14,064 nt of DNA, taken from B4-G1 sp964393895. Its GTDB lineage: Bacteria; Chloroflexota; Anaerolineae; B4-G1. The notes beneath the pieces were generated by a model, which was given only the letters and a program-made list of their open reading frames with translations, was not told the origin of the DNA and searched no databases. The stretch covers positions 1 through 14,064 of the forward strand of contig CAYMWP010000121.1 in NCBI GenBank assembly GCA_964393895.1, written 5' to 3'. Position numbers and translations under genes: made by a program. Positions 1-6,648 of this stretch are shown one piece after another (position 1 is the stretch's first letter; each line of letters begins with the position of its first letter).

Positions 1-1
1 T

Positions 2-37
2 GTCGAAAAACTGGAACAGAAGCTAGGAGCGAATTAA
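2..37 (+). CDS. possible 3' end of a gene entering from the left
   Basis: The second reading frame is open from the window edge and reads VEKLEQKLGAN before a TAA at 35-37. The lysine/glutamate/leucine-rich tail looks like the end of a coiled-coil protein, so it may be the C-terminus of an upstream gene. Only 11 residues are visible, another frame also stays open to 54, and no family can be named. This is a weak call based on composition alone. From 38 to 112 I see no gene and no convincing terminator. Confidence 0.2.
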   Translation, partial: VEKLEQKLGAN

Positions 38-112
38 CGGAAACCTGTACTTAGCCCAACTGACGGGAATTTGGCAATCTCCTTGGAGCAAAACCCCGCG
101 GTCCTGGAGAAC

Positions 113-607
113 CTACAAAAACAACTCCATAAAGACCTCGTCCTCGTACCGACCATCAATCTTGACCTGCCGCGCCAGCACCCCCTTGGGCGCAAAGCCC
201 AGGCTGCGGTAGAAAGCCTGCCCCCTGACATTCCCTCCTCGCACGTAGATGACCAGTTTCTCATAGCCGTTGGCGCGGGCGAAGTCGAGCGTGTGCTGCG
301 CCAACCGGCAGCCGAGGCCCATCCGCCGCCATTGGGGAAGAATGATGGTGCCCATCACGCCGACGTGGTCGAAAGAATCGGTGTACTTGGCCCACAGATC
401 GAGAGACTGAAAGCCAACGACCCGCCCTTCCACCTCGGCCACAAAAATACCCTCGCGGTCGGAGAGCGCGGCGATGTACTCCCGCTCCTGCTGGGGCGTA
501 AAAGCTCGATTCACGGCCGTGTAGACCCGCTCCGCACAGACCACCTCCCACACGGCCGAGATGCCCTCGGCGTCATCAGGCGTGGCGCGGCGTATAGTAA
601 CCTCCAT
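113..607 (-). CDS. GNAT family N-acetyltransferase
   Basis: A single-domain GNAT acyltransferase of 164 residues, expected to be cytosolic and to move an acetyl group from acetyl-CoA to an unknown amine. The N-terminus (MEVTIRRATPDDAEGI) is the usual first strand and helix. The acetyl-CoA pyrophosphate loop is visible as WRRMGLG inside ILPQWRRMGLGCRLAQHTL, and the late motif FYRSLGFAPKG is typical of the family's C-terminal half. Two ATGs lie six bases apart (613 and 607). The AGGAGAGG ribosome site touches the first but is ideally spaced from the second, so 607 is preferred. The gene follows tRNA-Ser and its terminator on the same strand with no separate promoter visible, so its mRNA probably comes from read-through. 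The substrate cannot be read from the sequence. Confidence 0.88.
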   Translation of the reverse strand: MEVTIRRATPDDAEGISAVWEVVCAERVYTAVNRAFTPQQEREYIAALSDREGIFVAEVEGRVVGFQSLDLWAKYTDSFDHVGVMGTIILPQWRRMGLGCRLAQHTLDFARANGYEKLVIYVRGGNVRGQAFYRSLGFAPKGVLARQVKIDGRYEDEVFMELFL

Positions 608-621
608 CGGCATCCTCTCCT

Positions 622-652
622 AAAAAACAAGGCGGCCCCTTGCAGAGCCGCC
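622..652 (-). terminator. intrinsic terminator after tRNA-Ser
   Basis: Read on the minus strand, GGCGGC (652-647) pairs with GCCGCC (636-631) around a 10-base loop and is followed by TTGTTTTTT. This is a textbook rho-independent terminator for the tRNA. The U-tract runs straight into the AGGAGAGG ribosome site of the GNAT gene, so the hairpin also sets how much read-through reaches that gene. Confidence 0.85.
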
Positions 653-657
653 GATCG

Positions 658-747
658 TGGCGGAGAGGGTGGGATTCGAACCCACGGAGCATTTCTGCTC
701 ACGCGCTCTCCAGGCGCGCGCATTAGGCCGGACTATGCTACCTCTCC
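658..747 (-). tRNA. tRNA-Ser (anticodon GGA)
   Basis: On the minus strand the molecule folds fully. The acceptor stem GGAGAGG/CCTCTCC is followed by discriminator G and an encoded CCA (660-658). The D arm is GCAT...ATGC. The anticodon arm is CGCGC-CTGGAGA-GCGCG, giving anticodon GGA (reads UCC and UCU). A long variable arm GAGC...GCTC is present, and the T arm is GTGGG-TTCGAAT-CCCAC. The long variable arm and G73 are serine identity features. The body is 87 bases without CCA. Confidence 0.97.
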
Positions 748-765
748 CAACTCGTTACGGCGCAG

Positions 766-794
766 ATTATACCATCCTACAACACGCTTGGCAA
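766..794 (-). promoter_or_regulatory. sigma70-type promoter of tRNA-Ser
   Basis: On the minus strand there is TTGCCA (794-789), a 17-base spacer, and a perfect TATAAT (771-766). The predicted start near 759 leaves about 12 leader bases before the mature tRNA 5' end at 747. Both boxes and the spacing are near consensus, as expected for a stable RNA promoter. Confidence 0.85.
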
Positions 795-822
795 GGGTAC
801 GTACCTCACGCTTCTCTCCGAA

Positions 823-851
823 TTGCCCACTCCCGCCTCCGATGGTAGAAT
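823..851 (+). promoter_or_regulatory. promoter of the FAD-oxidoreductase/cinA operon
   Basis: TTGCCC (823-828), 17 bases, then TAGAAT (846-851). A start near 858 gives a leader of about 36 bases containing AAAGGAG before the ATG at 894. It is divergent from the tRNA-Ser promoter; the two -35 boxes are about 30 bases apart. Confidence 0.6.
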
Positions 852-893
852 AGCCCTCCGGAGCTAATAACTGCAAAGGAGACTGGGTCTATC

Positions 894-2222
894 ATGAACA
901 TCGCCATCGTCGGCGCAGGAATCACCGGCCTCGCGGCCGCTTACGACTTGACCAAACGAGGCCACACCGTCACCCTCTATGAGGCGCGGCCCCAGGCCGG
1001 CGGACTGGCGGCCGGCTTCCGCGACGAGCGCTGGGAGTGGTGCCTCGACCACTTCTACCATCACTGGTTCGCCTCCGACGCCGATGTCGTCAACCTGATC
1101 GCGGAACTGGACGCGAGCGACCGGCTCTTCTTGCCGTGGCCCACCACCTCCATCTACCACCAGGGGCGGATTTATCCCCTCGATAGCCCCGTCCCCGCGC
1201 TCGAGTTCATCCCGCTCTCGCAATTGCACCGCGCCGTCCGCGTGCTCCAGTTCGCACCGTCGCCGCCGATAGACCGCTTGCGAGTCGGCTTGGTCTCGTT
1301 CTACCTGACTCTGACCAAAAATTGGCGCCCGCTGGAGCGCGTCTCGGCCGACGAGTGGCTGCGCCAGGCGGTCGGCGAACGGGCCTACAGTCTGTGGTGG
1401 AAGCCGCTCCTCATCAGCAAATTCGGCGAAGAGAACTACCGAGACGTGAATATGGCCTGGATGTGGGCCAGGTTGCACAAGCGCACCGCCCGCCTGGGTT
1501 ACTTTGTCGGCGGGTTCCAGGCTTTCGCCGAGCTGTTGGTCGGGCGAGTGGAAGCGCAGGGCGGCAAAGTACAGTTGGAGACAGCGGTGCAATCCATCCG
1601 CCCCACCATTGACGGGCGCCTGCGACTGGAGACAACGGCCGTCACCGCCGAGCACGACCACGTCATCGCCACGTGCTCCCCCCAGGAAATGTTGCGGCTG
1701 GCCCCCAGCCTCCCCGCCGACTATGCCGCCAAGTTGAGCCAACTCAAGTCAATGGGCGCGCTAGTGCTGATTCTCGCTCTCAAGCATCGCCTGACCGGCG
1801 GCCACTATTGGATCAACGTACCGGCTGGGGAGGGGTTGCCCTTCATGGGGCTGGTCGAGCACACCAACTATGTCAGCCGCGAGCATTATGGGGGCGACCA
1901 CCTGGTCTACTGCGGGGACTATTTGCCGCCCGACCATCCCTACTTTGACTATAGCAAAGAACAACTATTGGAGACCTACCTGCCGGGACTGGTCAAGATC
2001 AATCCAGATTTCGACCCCAATTGGGTGCGCGCCAGTTGGATGTTCGCCGAAAAGTACGCCCAGCCAGTGCCCACACTCGACCACTCGCGCAACATCCCCG
2101 CGCTCAAGACGCCCGTCCCCGGGCTGTGGCTGGCGAATATGAGCCAGGTCTACCCCTGGGACCGGGGCAGCAACTATGCGGTGGAGATGGGACGGCGGGT
2201 GGCAAAGGAGATAATGAAATGA
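894..2222 (+). CDS. FAD/NAD(P)-binding oxidoreductase, protoporphyrinogen-oxidase-like (amine oxidase superfamily)
   Basis: A 442-residue flavoprotein. The N-terminus is a Rossmann dinucleotide-binding fold with GAGITG at 7-12 and the ribose-binding acid at E30 (LYEARP), followed by the GG doublet at 36-37 that is usual in amine-oxidase/HemY-like flavoenzymes. The tail PWDRGSNYAVEMGRRVAKEI (about 421-440) matches the second FAD-contact region near the C-terminus of that superfamily. No signal peptide is seen, so it is probably soluble or peripheral. It has its own promoter and a GGAG site 12 bases before the ATG. The last codons overlap the cinA start (ATGA at 2219-2222), so the two are translationally coupled. 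The substrate is unknown; relatives are often loosely annotated as protoporphyrinogen oxidase or UDP-galactopyranose-mutase-like, and neither role is supported by the context. Confidence 0.85.
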   Translation: MNIAIVGAGITGLAAAYDLTKRGHTVTLYEARPQAGGLAAGFRDERWEWCLDHFYHHWFASDADVVNLIAELDASDRLFLPWPTTSIYHQGRIYPLDSPVPALEFIPLSQLHRAVRVLQFAPSPPIDRLRVGLVSFYLTLTKNWRPLERVSADEWLRQAVGERAYSLWWKPLLISKFGEENYRDVNMAWMWARLHKRTARLGYFVGGFQAFAELLVGRVEAQGGKVQLETAVQSIRPTIDGRLRLETTAVTAEHDHVIATCSPQEMLRLAPSLPADYAAKLSQLKSMGALVLILALKHRLTGGHYWINVPAGEGLPFMGLVEHTNYVSREHYGGDHLVYCGDYLPPDHPYFDYSKEQLLETYLPGLVKINPDFDPNWVRASWMFAEKYAQPVPTLDHSRNIPALKTPVPGLWLANMSQVYPWDRGSNYAVEMGRRVAKEIMK

Positions 2223-3478
2223 AAGCGGCTATTCTCACCATCGGCGACGAACTGACCTGCGGCTACCGGCTGGACACCAACTCGCAGACCATCTCCCGCC
2301 GGTTGGCGCTCTTGCCGGCAAAAGTCGTCTTACACCTCAGCGTGGGGGATGAGATGGAGGCCATTCACGCAGGATTGCGCATCGCGCTGGAGGCGGTCGC
2401 TACGGACAGCGAGCCGTCCGTCGTCATCGTCACCGGCGGGCTGGGGCCGACCGAGGACGATCTGACCCGCCAGGCCATCGCCGCCTACTTTGGCCTGGGA
2501 TTGGTGGAGGATGGAGAAACACTGGCCCGTATCAAGCAACTGTTCGCCCGCTTCGGGCGCGAGATGCCAGATAGCAACAGGATTCAGGCCCAGGCGCCCG
2601 CCGGCAGCACCGTCATCCACAACGACCGGGGCACCGCCGCCGGGTTCTACCTGCCGGCGGACGGAAAGCACATCTTTGTCACCCCCGGCATCCCCTACGA
2701 GATGGACGGTATGTTGGAGAATTTTATCCTGCCCCGGCTGCGAGAGTTGGTGGAGGACGGCCGCCACGTCCGGCGGGCGGCCCTCAAGGTCTACGGATTG
2801 CCCGAGTCGGGCATCAACGAGCACATCCGACCGCTGATGGCGCGAGGGCGCAACCCGCTCCTGGGCCTGCTGCCCCACCGGGGCACCATCACCGTCGAGG
2901 TCGTCGCCGCCGGCCGCACGCCGGAGGAGGCGGAAGCGCTGATCGAGGCCGACCTGGCGGCGCTGCGGGCTGAACTGGGCCGCCACGTCATCAGCGAGGA
3001 TGAGCGTGACCTGCCCCAGGTGGTGGCCGATCTGCTGGTCGAGCGCGGTCTGACCATCGCCACGGCGGAACTGGGCAGCGGTGGGCTGGTGGCCGCCCGG
3101 CTGACCGGGCCGGAGGGCAACGAGCGTTGGTTCCGCCGTAGCATAGTGCCCGATCTGAAACTGGCGTCGCTGGGGTTGCCCAAGGACCAAAACCTGGCAG
3201 ACGAGGAAACCGCGCTGACGATGGCGTCGGTCGCGCGGCAGGCAGCCGAGGCCGACATCGGCGTGGGCGTGGGGGCGATCGCCGTTCCCGCAGACAGCAC
3301 CCCCCAGCGGCCTTATGGCGTGGTTCACGTGGCGGTGAACCTGCGAGGTCGGGAGGTCTGCCGTCGCCTCAGTCTTAACGGCGACCGCGTCCGCGTGCGA
3401 CAGTGGGCCGCCGACGCCGCCCTGGCACTGGTGCGGCTGCAGGTGCTGGAGCAGGTCGAACCCGACAACAACGCTTGA
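2219..3478 (+). CDS. cinA: CinA-like protein (MoCF-binding domain plus degenerate PncC-type domain)
   Basis: 419 residues, the usual CinA length. The N-terminal COG1058 domain (about 1-170) has TIGDEL at 7-12, VTGGLGPTEDDLTR at 71-84 and FVTPGIPYEM at 153-162. In characterised CinA proteins this domain hydrolyses ADP-ribose or related dinucleotides. The C-terminal domain (about 265-410) matches the nicotinamide-nucleotide amidohydrolase (PncC) family, but the conserved ESCTGG motif reads ELGSGG (284-289), so the catalytic serine is a leucine. The later GIAGP loop is AIAVP (353-357), and the conserved tyrosine before the active-site lysine (K314 by alignment) is missing. The deamidase is therefore probably inactive (inference). 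The start is the ATG at 2219, which overlaps the upstream stop; further upstream in-frame codons lie inside the oxidoreductase gene. Confidence 0.9.
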   Translation: MKAAILTIGDELTCGYRLDTNSQTISRRLALLPAKVVLHLSVGDEMEAIHAGLRIALEAVATDSEPSVVIVTGGLGPTEDDLTRQAIAAYFGLGLVEDGETLARIKQLFARFGREMPDSNRIQAQAPAGSTVIHNDRGTAAGFYLPADGKHIFVTPGIPYEMDGMLENFILPRLRELVEDGRHVRRAALKVYGLPESGINEHIRPLMARGRNPLLGLLPHRGTITVEVVAAGRTPEEAEALIEADLAALRAELGRHVISEDERDLPQVVADLLVERGLTIATAELGSGGLVAARLTGPEGNERWFRRSIVPDLKLASLGLPKDQNLADEETALTMASVARQAAEADIGVGVGAIAVPADSTPQRPYGVVHVAVNLRGREVCRRLSLNGDRVRVRQWAADAALALVRLQVLEQVEPDNNA

Positions 3479-3504
3479 CGTGCTCGCCTCTTTTGGTGTA
3501 TACT
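3475..3504 (+). promoter_or_regulatory. promoter of the EACC1-like gene
   Basis: TTGACG (3475-3480) overlaps the cinA stop codon. An 18-base spacer leads to TATACT (3499-3504). The predicted start near 3511 gives a short leader with AAAGGAGAG before the ATG at 3535. This makes the downstream gene a separate unit rather than the third gene of the cinA operon. Confidence 0.65.
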
Positions 3505-3534
3505 GTGAGCAGCAAAGGAAAAAGGAGAGAACCG

Positions 3535-3948
3535 ATGCCCGAGCAATCGCTTGACCTAACCATCTCCCTGCAGGACGAGGTAGACGATGAGGAGTTGGAA
3601 CTCCTCACCCGCCAACTGCGCGACGAGATTTACGAACTGGGCATCGCAACGGCAAAGTTGGCGCGAGACACCGAGTTGCCTCCGGCGGCCAAAGGCGACC
3701 CCATCGCCGTCGGCGGCATCGTCATCGACTTGGCCTCGGCCGGCGTGTTCACTGGCCTGGTAGAGCTGCTCAAATCCTGGGCGCTGCGCCGCGAGGGACG
3801 CACGGTCACCCTCAAGGCCAGGGTCGGCGAGCGGGAGGTCGAGCTGGCCTACTCCCCGGCCGAGACCTCGCCCGAGGAGATGACGCGCTTTGTCAACACG
3901 CTCGTCGGCACGCTACAGCAGGGAGAAGCAAGCTCGGCGGGAGGGTAG
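3535..3948 (+). CDS. EACC1-like effector-associated protein
   Basis: 137 residues, starting at the ATG 7 bases after GGAGAG. The pattern is an acidic N-terminus, a helix rich in charged residues (ELELLTRQLRDEIYELGI, about 20-37), a short linker ending in KGDPIAVGG, a hydrophobic helix (VIDLASAGVFTGLVELLKSW), then a positively charged strand pair (RTVTLKARVG, EVELAYSPAE). This architecture matches the effector-associated constant component 1 (EACC1) family, known from comparative genomics as the small invariant partner of caspase-like or trypsin-like effectors in bacterial conflict systems. The next 140 bases hold a caspase-like stump, which supports the call. The hydrophobic helix could be a membrane segment or buried core. 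The molecular role of EACC1 is not established. Family assignment is from memory of the pattern, not a search. Confidence 0.65.
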   Translation: MPEQSLDLTISLQDEVDDEELELLTRQLRDEIYELGIATAKLARDTELPPAAKGDPIAVGGIVIDLASAGVFTGLVELLKSWALRREGRTVTLKARVGEREVELAYSPAETSPEEMTRFVNTLVGTLQQGEASSAGG

Positions 3949-3956
3949 CTCAAGGT

Positions 3957-4085
3957 GATTGCAGAAGGCGAACGGCTGGCCTCATCGTCGCCAGCAGTGA
4001 GTTCGGCGACGAAACGCTCCAACAATTGGTCGCGCCCGGCCAGGACGCGGCCGACCTGGCGCGCGTGTTGGAAGACGCCGCCATT
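3957..4085 (+). pseudogene. N-terminal remnant of a caspase-like (peptidase C14) protein
   Basis: Starting 9 bases after the EACC1-like stop, one frame reads DCRRRTAGLIVASSEFGDET and then LQQLVAPGQDAADLARVLED followed by AAI. This is the characteristic first strand and helix of prokaryotic caspase-like domains (ALLIG.S.Y.D..L..L..P..DA..L..VL.D). Homology ends abruptly at about 4085. The next residues are unrelated and run into the end of the convergent ABC transporter, so the catalytic His and Cys are absent. No ATG, GTG or TTG exists in this frame near the start; a GTG at 3956 (GTG ATT GCA GAA) lies in a neighbouring frame, which suggests a one-base frameshift close to GAAGGCGAACGG. The gene is truncated and not translatable as it stands. 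Confidence 0.7.
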
Positions 4086-4121
4086 CGTTTTCACCAACAA
4101 CGGGTGTGCATCAACCTGACC

Positions 4122-5867
4122 TCACTCCTCCACCCCACTCGCCGCCAGTTCCAACTGCCTTTGGTAGAGCTGGCTATACAGCCCACCCTGGGCCAGCAAC
4201 TCGTGGTGATCCCCCACCTCGCGGATACGCCCCTCCTCCAGCGCGATGATCTTGTCGGCGTTGCGGATGGTGCTCAACCGGTGGGCGATGACCAGCGAGG
4301 TGCGCCCCTTTAGCACCTCCTCCAGCGCCTGCTGGATCAGGTACTCCGCCTCGGCATCCACCGACGAGGTGGCCTCGTCCAGGATCAGGATGCGCGGGTC
4401 GGCCAGGATCGCCCTGGCCAACGCCAGCCGCTGCTTTTGCCCGCCGCTCAGCTTGACCCCCCGCTCGCCGATCTCGGTGTCGTAGCCGTCAGGCAATTGC
4501 TGGACGAACTCGTGGGCGTAGGCGGTCTTGGCGGCGGCGGTCATCTCCTCCTCGCTGGCATCGGGCTTGCCGTAGAGCAAGTTATCGCGCACGGTGGTGT
4601 TGAAGAGGAACGTATCCTGAAGCACCACGGCCACGTGCTGGCGCAACGATTTAACCTGCACGCTGCTCTGCAGGTCGTGACCGTCCACCAGGACACGGCC
4701 GTGGATGGGATCGTAGAAGCGGCATAGCAGGTTGGCGATACTGGTCTTGCCCGCCCCGCTGGGCCCCACCAGCGCCACCACCTCGCCGGGGGCCATGCGG
4801 AACTTGACGTCGTGCAACACCTCACCGCCGTCCCCGTAGCGGAAATGCACATCGTCGAATACCACATCCCCCTCAATCTCGTCCAGCACGATCGCGTCCG
4901 GCGCATCCTGGATCTCGGGATCTTGGTCCAACAATTCAAAGATACGCTCTCCGGCGGCGATGGCCTGCTGAAAGACGTTGTCCACCTCCGTCAACCGCCG
5001 CAGAGGTTCGTAGAAGGAGATGATGTAAGCCAGGAAAGCCACCAGCGTCCCCAGCGAGAGTTGACCCTCGACGACCATCCGCGCCCCCCAACCGAGCACC
5101 AGCACACCCCCCAGAGCGGACACGAAATTCAGAGCGGGAAAAAAGGTAGACCAGGTGCGAATACCCCGCACCCGTTCCCGGTAGTAATGTTCGCTGGTAC
5201 TGCGGAAGCGCGCCAGTTCCGCCTCCTCCTGCCCAAACGCCTGGATGACGCGGATGCCGGCCAGGTCGTCTTGCAGCCGGGCGTTGATGTCGCCCAGCCG
5301 GTCGCGCACCCGGCGGTAGATGGGGCGCGCGCGCTGGTTGAACCACCGCAAGCCGAGGGTCATGATCGGCAGCGGGATCAACGCAGTCAGAGCCAGTCGC
5401 CAGTCGAGCGCCAGCAGCACCAGCGACGCCCCCACCAACTGTAGCAGATCCACAGCCGTCAGCGCGACGCCGTGGGTGACGAATTGCTCCAGCGCGTTGA
5501 CGTCGTTGGTCACTCGCGACATCAACTCGCCGGTGGAGGTACGCTCAAAGTAGGAGAGGGAGAGCCGCTGCAAGTGGGCATAGATACGCACTCGCAGGTC
5601 AAAGATGAAACGCTCGCCCAGCGCGTGGCGGATGTACAGATCGCCAAAACCCACGAACCGCAAAAGGGCATAGACGCCGATCAGTACGGCGATCATCGCG
5701 CCAAGGCGGGAGAGATCGCGCTCGCCAATCACCTGGTCCACGATCTCCCGTTGAAAGAGGGGCGGAAGCAGGCTCAGGCCGGTGTGCAACAACAGCAACA
5801 CACCCGTGGCGACCAGCGTCCTCCAATACGGTCGCACGTAGCCAAAGAGGCGTTTCAACACGCGCAT
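4122..5867 (-). CDS. ABC exporter half-transporter (MsbA/multidrug type)
   Basis: 581 residues, the standard length for a fused membrane-plus-ATPase half-transporter that works as a dimer in the inner membrane. The transmembrane domain (about 15-295) has hydrophobic segments near 18-38, 57-74, 133-155, 157-174, 247-265 and 270-286. The nucleotide-binding domain begins near 335 with Walker A GPSGAGKT (368-375), Q-loop Q417, signature LSGGQ (473-477), Walker B ILILDE (493-498) and switch histidine H529, so every ATPase motif is intact. Substrate cannot be read from the sequence; lipid or drug export is usual for this family. It is a lone gene, convergent with the caspase remnant. No strong ribosome site precedes the ATG at 5867. 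Confidence 0.93.
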   Translation of the reverse strand: MRVLKRLFGYVRPYWRTLVATGVLLLLHTGLSLLPPLFQREIVDQVIGERDLSRLGAMIAVLIGVYALLRFVGFGDLYIRHALGERFIFDLRVRIYAHLQRLSLSYFERTSTGELMSRVTNDVNALEQFVTHGVALTAVDLLQLVGASLVLLALDWRLALTALIPLPIMTLGLRWFNQRARPIYRRVRDRLGDINARLQDDLAGIRVIQAFGQEEAELARFRSTSEHYYRERVRGIRTWSTFFPALNFVSALGGVLVLGWGARMVVEGQLSLGTLVAFLAYIISFYEPLRRLTEVDNVFQQAIAAGERIFELLDQDPEIQDAPDAIVLDEIEGDVVFDDVHFRYGDGGEVLHDVKFRMAPGEVVALVGPSGAGKTSIANLLCRFYDPIHGRVLVDGHDLQSSVQVKSLRQHVAVVLQDTFLFNTTVRDNLLYGKPDASEEEMTAAAKTAYAHEFVQQLPDGYDTEIGERGVKLSGGQKQRLALARAILADPRILILDEATSSVDAEAEYLIQQALEEVLKGRTSLVIAHRLSTIRNADKIIALEEGRIREVGDHHELLAQGGLYSQLYQRQLELAASGVEE

Positions 5868-5938
5868 AGAGATTGCGTCTGTCGGGATATGTTACGAGCC
5901 ACCCTCTGCTGGTCTCTACTCAAAAAGTTGGGGGAAAA

Positions 5939-5965
5939 GTAGGGCGGAATGCCATTCCGCCTTAC
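5939..5965. repeat. palindromic element GTAGGGCGGAAT...ATTCCGCCTTAC
   Basis: GGCGGAAT (5943-5950) and ATTCCGCC (5954-5961) form a perfect 8-base stem with loop GCC, extended by GTA(G) and (T)TAC flanks. It sits between the end of the minus-strand CNB operon and the start of the minus-strand ABC transporter, so it can act as a terminator for the operon. The trailing TTTTCC on the minus strand is a weak U-tract. Near-symmetric elements of this form are often dispersed REP-like repeats; only one copy is in this window. Confidence 0.55.
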
Positions 5966-5975
5966 ATTACCCGGT

Positions 5976-6182
5976 TTATTGAGATGATACCTCTGCTGAC
6001 CGGCAGGTGACGTGTAGAAAGGCAAAGTCACCACGCGGGGGGATCAGGTCAACGACCTCCACCACCTCACACAACTCGTCGCTCAGCGTCACCCGGTCTC
6101 CTACGCGCGGCGGGGAATCCAGGTTGACGATCGCGCCTAGATGCGGCTTCCCAACGACGACGTAGCTCACCTTGTAGATCAT
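5976..6182 (-). CDS. small protein of unknown function, third gene of the gamma-CA operon
   Basis: 68 residues. I do not recognise the family. The sequence is rich in beta-prone valines (YKVSYVVVGK, DRVTLSDELCEVVEVVDLIP) with turns at PPRVGD and PPRGD, which looks like a small SH3- or OB-like barrel. No membrane segment or signal is visible. One cysteine is central (C38) and one is near the C-terminus. The start ATG overlaps the stop of the cyclic-nucleotide-binding gene by four bases, so the two are translationally coupled and likely act together. A partner or readout module for the CNB protein is possible (inference). Confidence 0.75.
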   Translation of the reverse strand: MIYKVSYVVVGKPHLGAIVNLDSPPRVGDRVTLSDELCEVVEVVDLIPPRGDFAFLHVTCRSAEVSSQ

Positions 6183-6646
6183 ACCGCGCCTCCTGCCATT
6201 CCCACCTGCAAGTTACGGTGGCGCAGCTTGAACGACAGATCGAAGGCAATGTTGCGCATTACGGTAAAACCGATATCGGTATCCTCGTTGCAGAGGGCCC
6301 AAAACTCCTCGCGGGGGATGACGTGGAGCGTGGTGCCATCCTGCACGCAGCGCACCGTCGCCGAGCGCGCCCCACGGTCTACCAACGCCATCTCGCCGAA
6401 CGTCTGCCCCTGCCCCAGCCGCACGATTGAACTCGGTTGAGGCGCGTCCGGCATGCTCGTAGAGATTTCGACCTCGACCATGCCCTCACAAATGACGTAT
6501 ATCTCGTCGGAGGGATCGCCCTCGCTGATGACGACGTCACCGCTGTCGTAAACGACCTCGTGACCCAGGGCGGCGATTTGCTCGACCTTTTCAGGGCCGA
6601 GTTCGGCGAACAACTCGCTGCGTTGCAATAAATCGGTAACTGACAT
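6179..6646 (-). CDS. stand-alone cyclic-nucleotide-binding (CNB) domain protein
   Basis: 155 residues, essentially one CNB beta-barrel with no DNA-binding helix-turn-helix, so it is not a full CRP-type regulator. The leading helix (SELFAELGPEKVEQIA) and the strand with the turn DVVISEGDPSDEIYVICEG are canonical. The phosphate-binding cassette is FGEMALVDRGARSATVR (83-99), with the ribose-contacting E85, the phosphate-contacting R94 and the following S95-A96, all kept, so ligand binding is likely. After the barrel comes a C-terminal helix (about 120-150). AGGAGAG sits just before the ATG at 6646, two bases after the carbonic anhydrase stop. It is cytosolic. Ligand (cAMP or cGMP) and target are unknown; the likely partners are the flanking genes. 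Confidence 0.9.
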   Translation of the reverse strand: MSVTDLLQRSELFAELGPEKVEQIAALGHEVVYDSGDVVISEGDPSDEIYVICEGMVEVEISTSMPDAPQPSSIVRLGQGQTFGEMALVDRGARSATVRCVQDGTTLHVIPREEFWALCNEDTDIGFTVMRNIAFDLSFKLRHRNLQVGMAGGAV

Positions 6647-6648
6647 AT

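Noticed and set aside
657..848. Plus-strand reading frame beginning MAERVGFEPTEHF
   Set aside because: It is the antisense of tRNA-Ser; the VGFEPT peptide is a well-known false protein made from the tRNA T arm and acceptor.
71..853. 260-codon plus-strand open frame across the GNAT and tRNA region
   Set aside because: Runs antisense to the GNAT gene, whose protein shows real motifs, and through the tRNA; no ribosome site and proline/arginine-rich nonsense.
864..1742. 292-codon minus-strand frame opposite the oxidoreductase
   Set aside because: Shadow frame of a GC-rich gene; the plus strand has clear FAD motifs and a ribosome site.
2330..3328. 332-codon minus-strand frame opposite cinA
   Set aside because: Shadow frame with low-complexity G/Q/R-rich sequence; cinA motifs on the plus strand are decisive.
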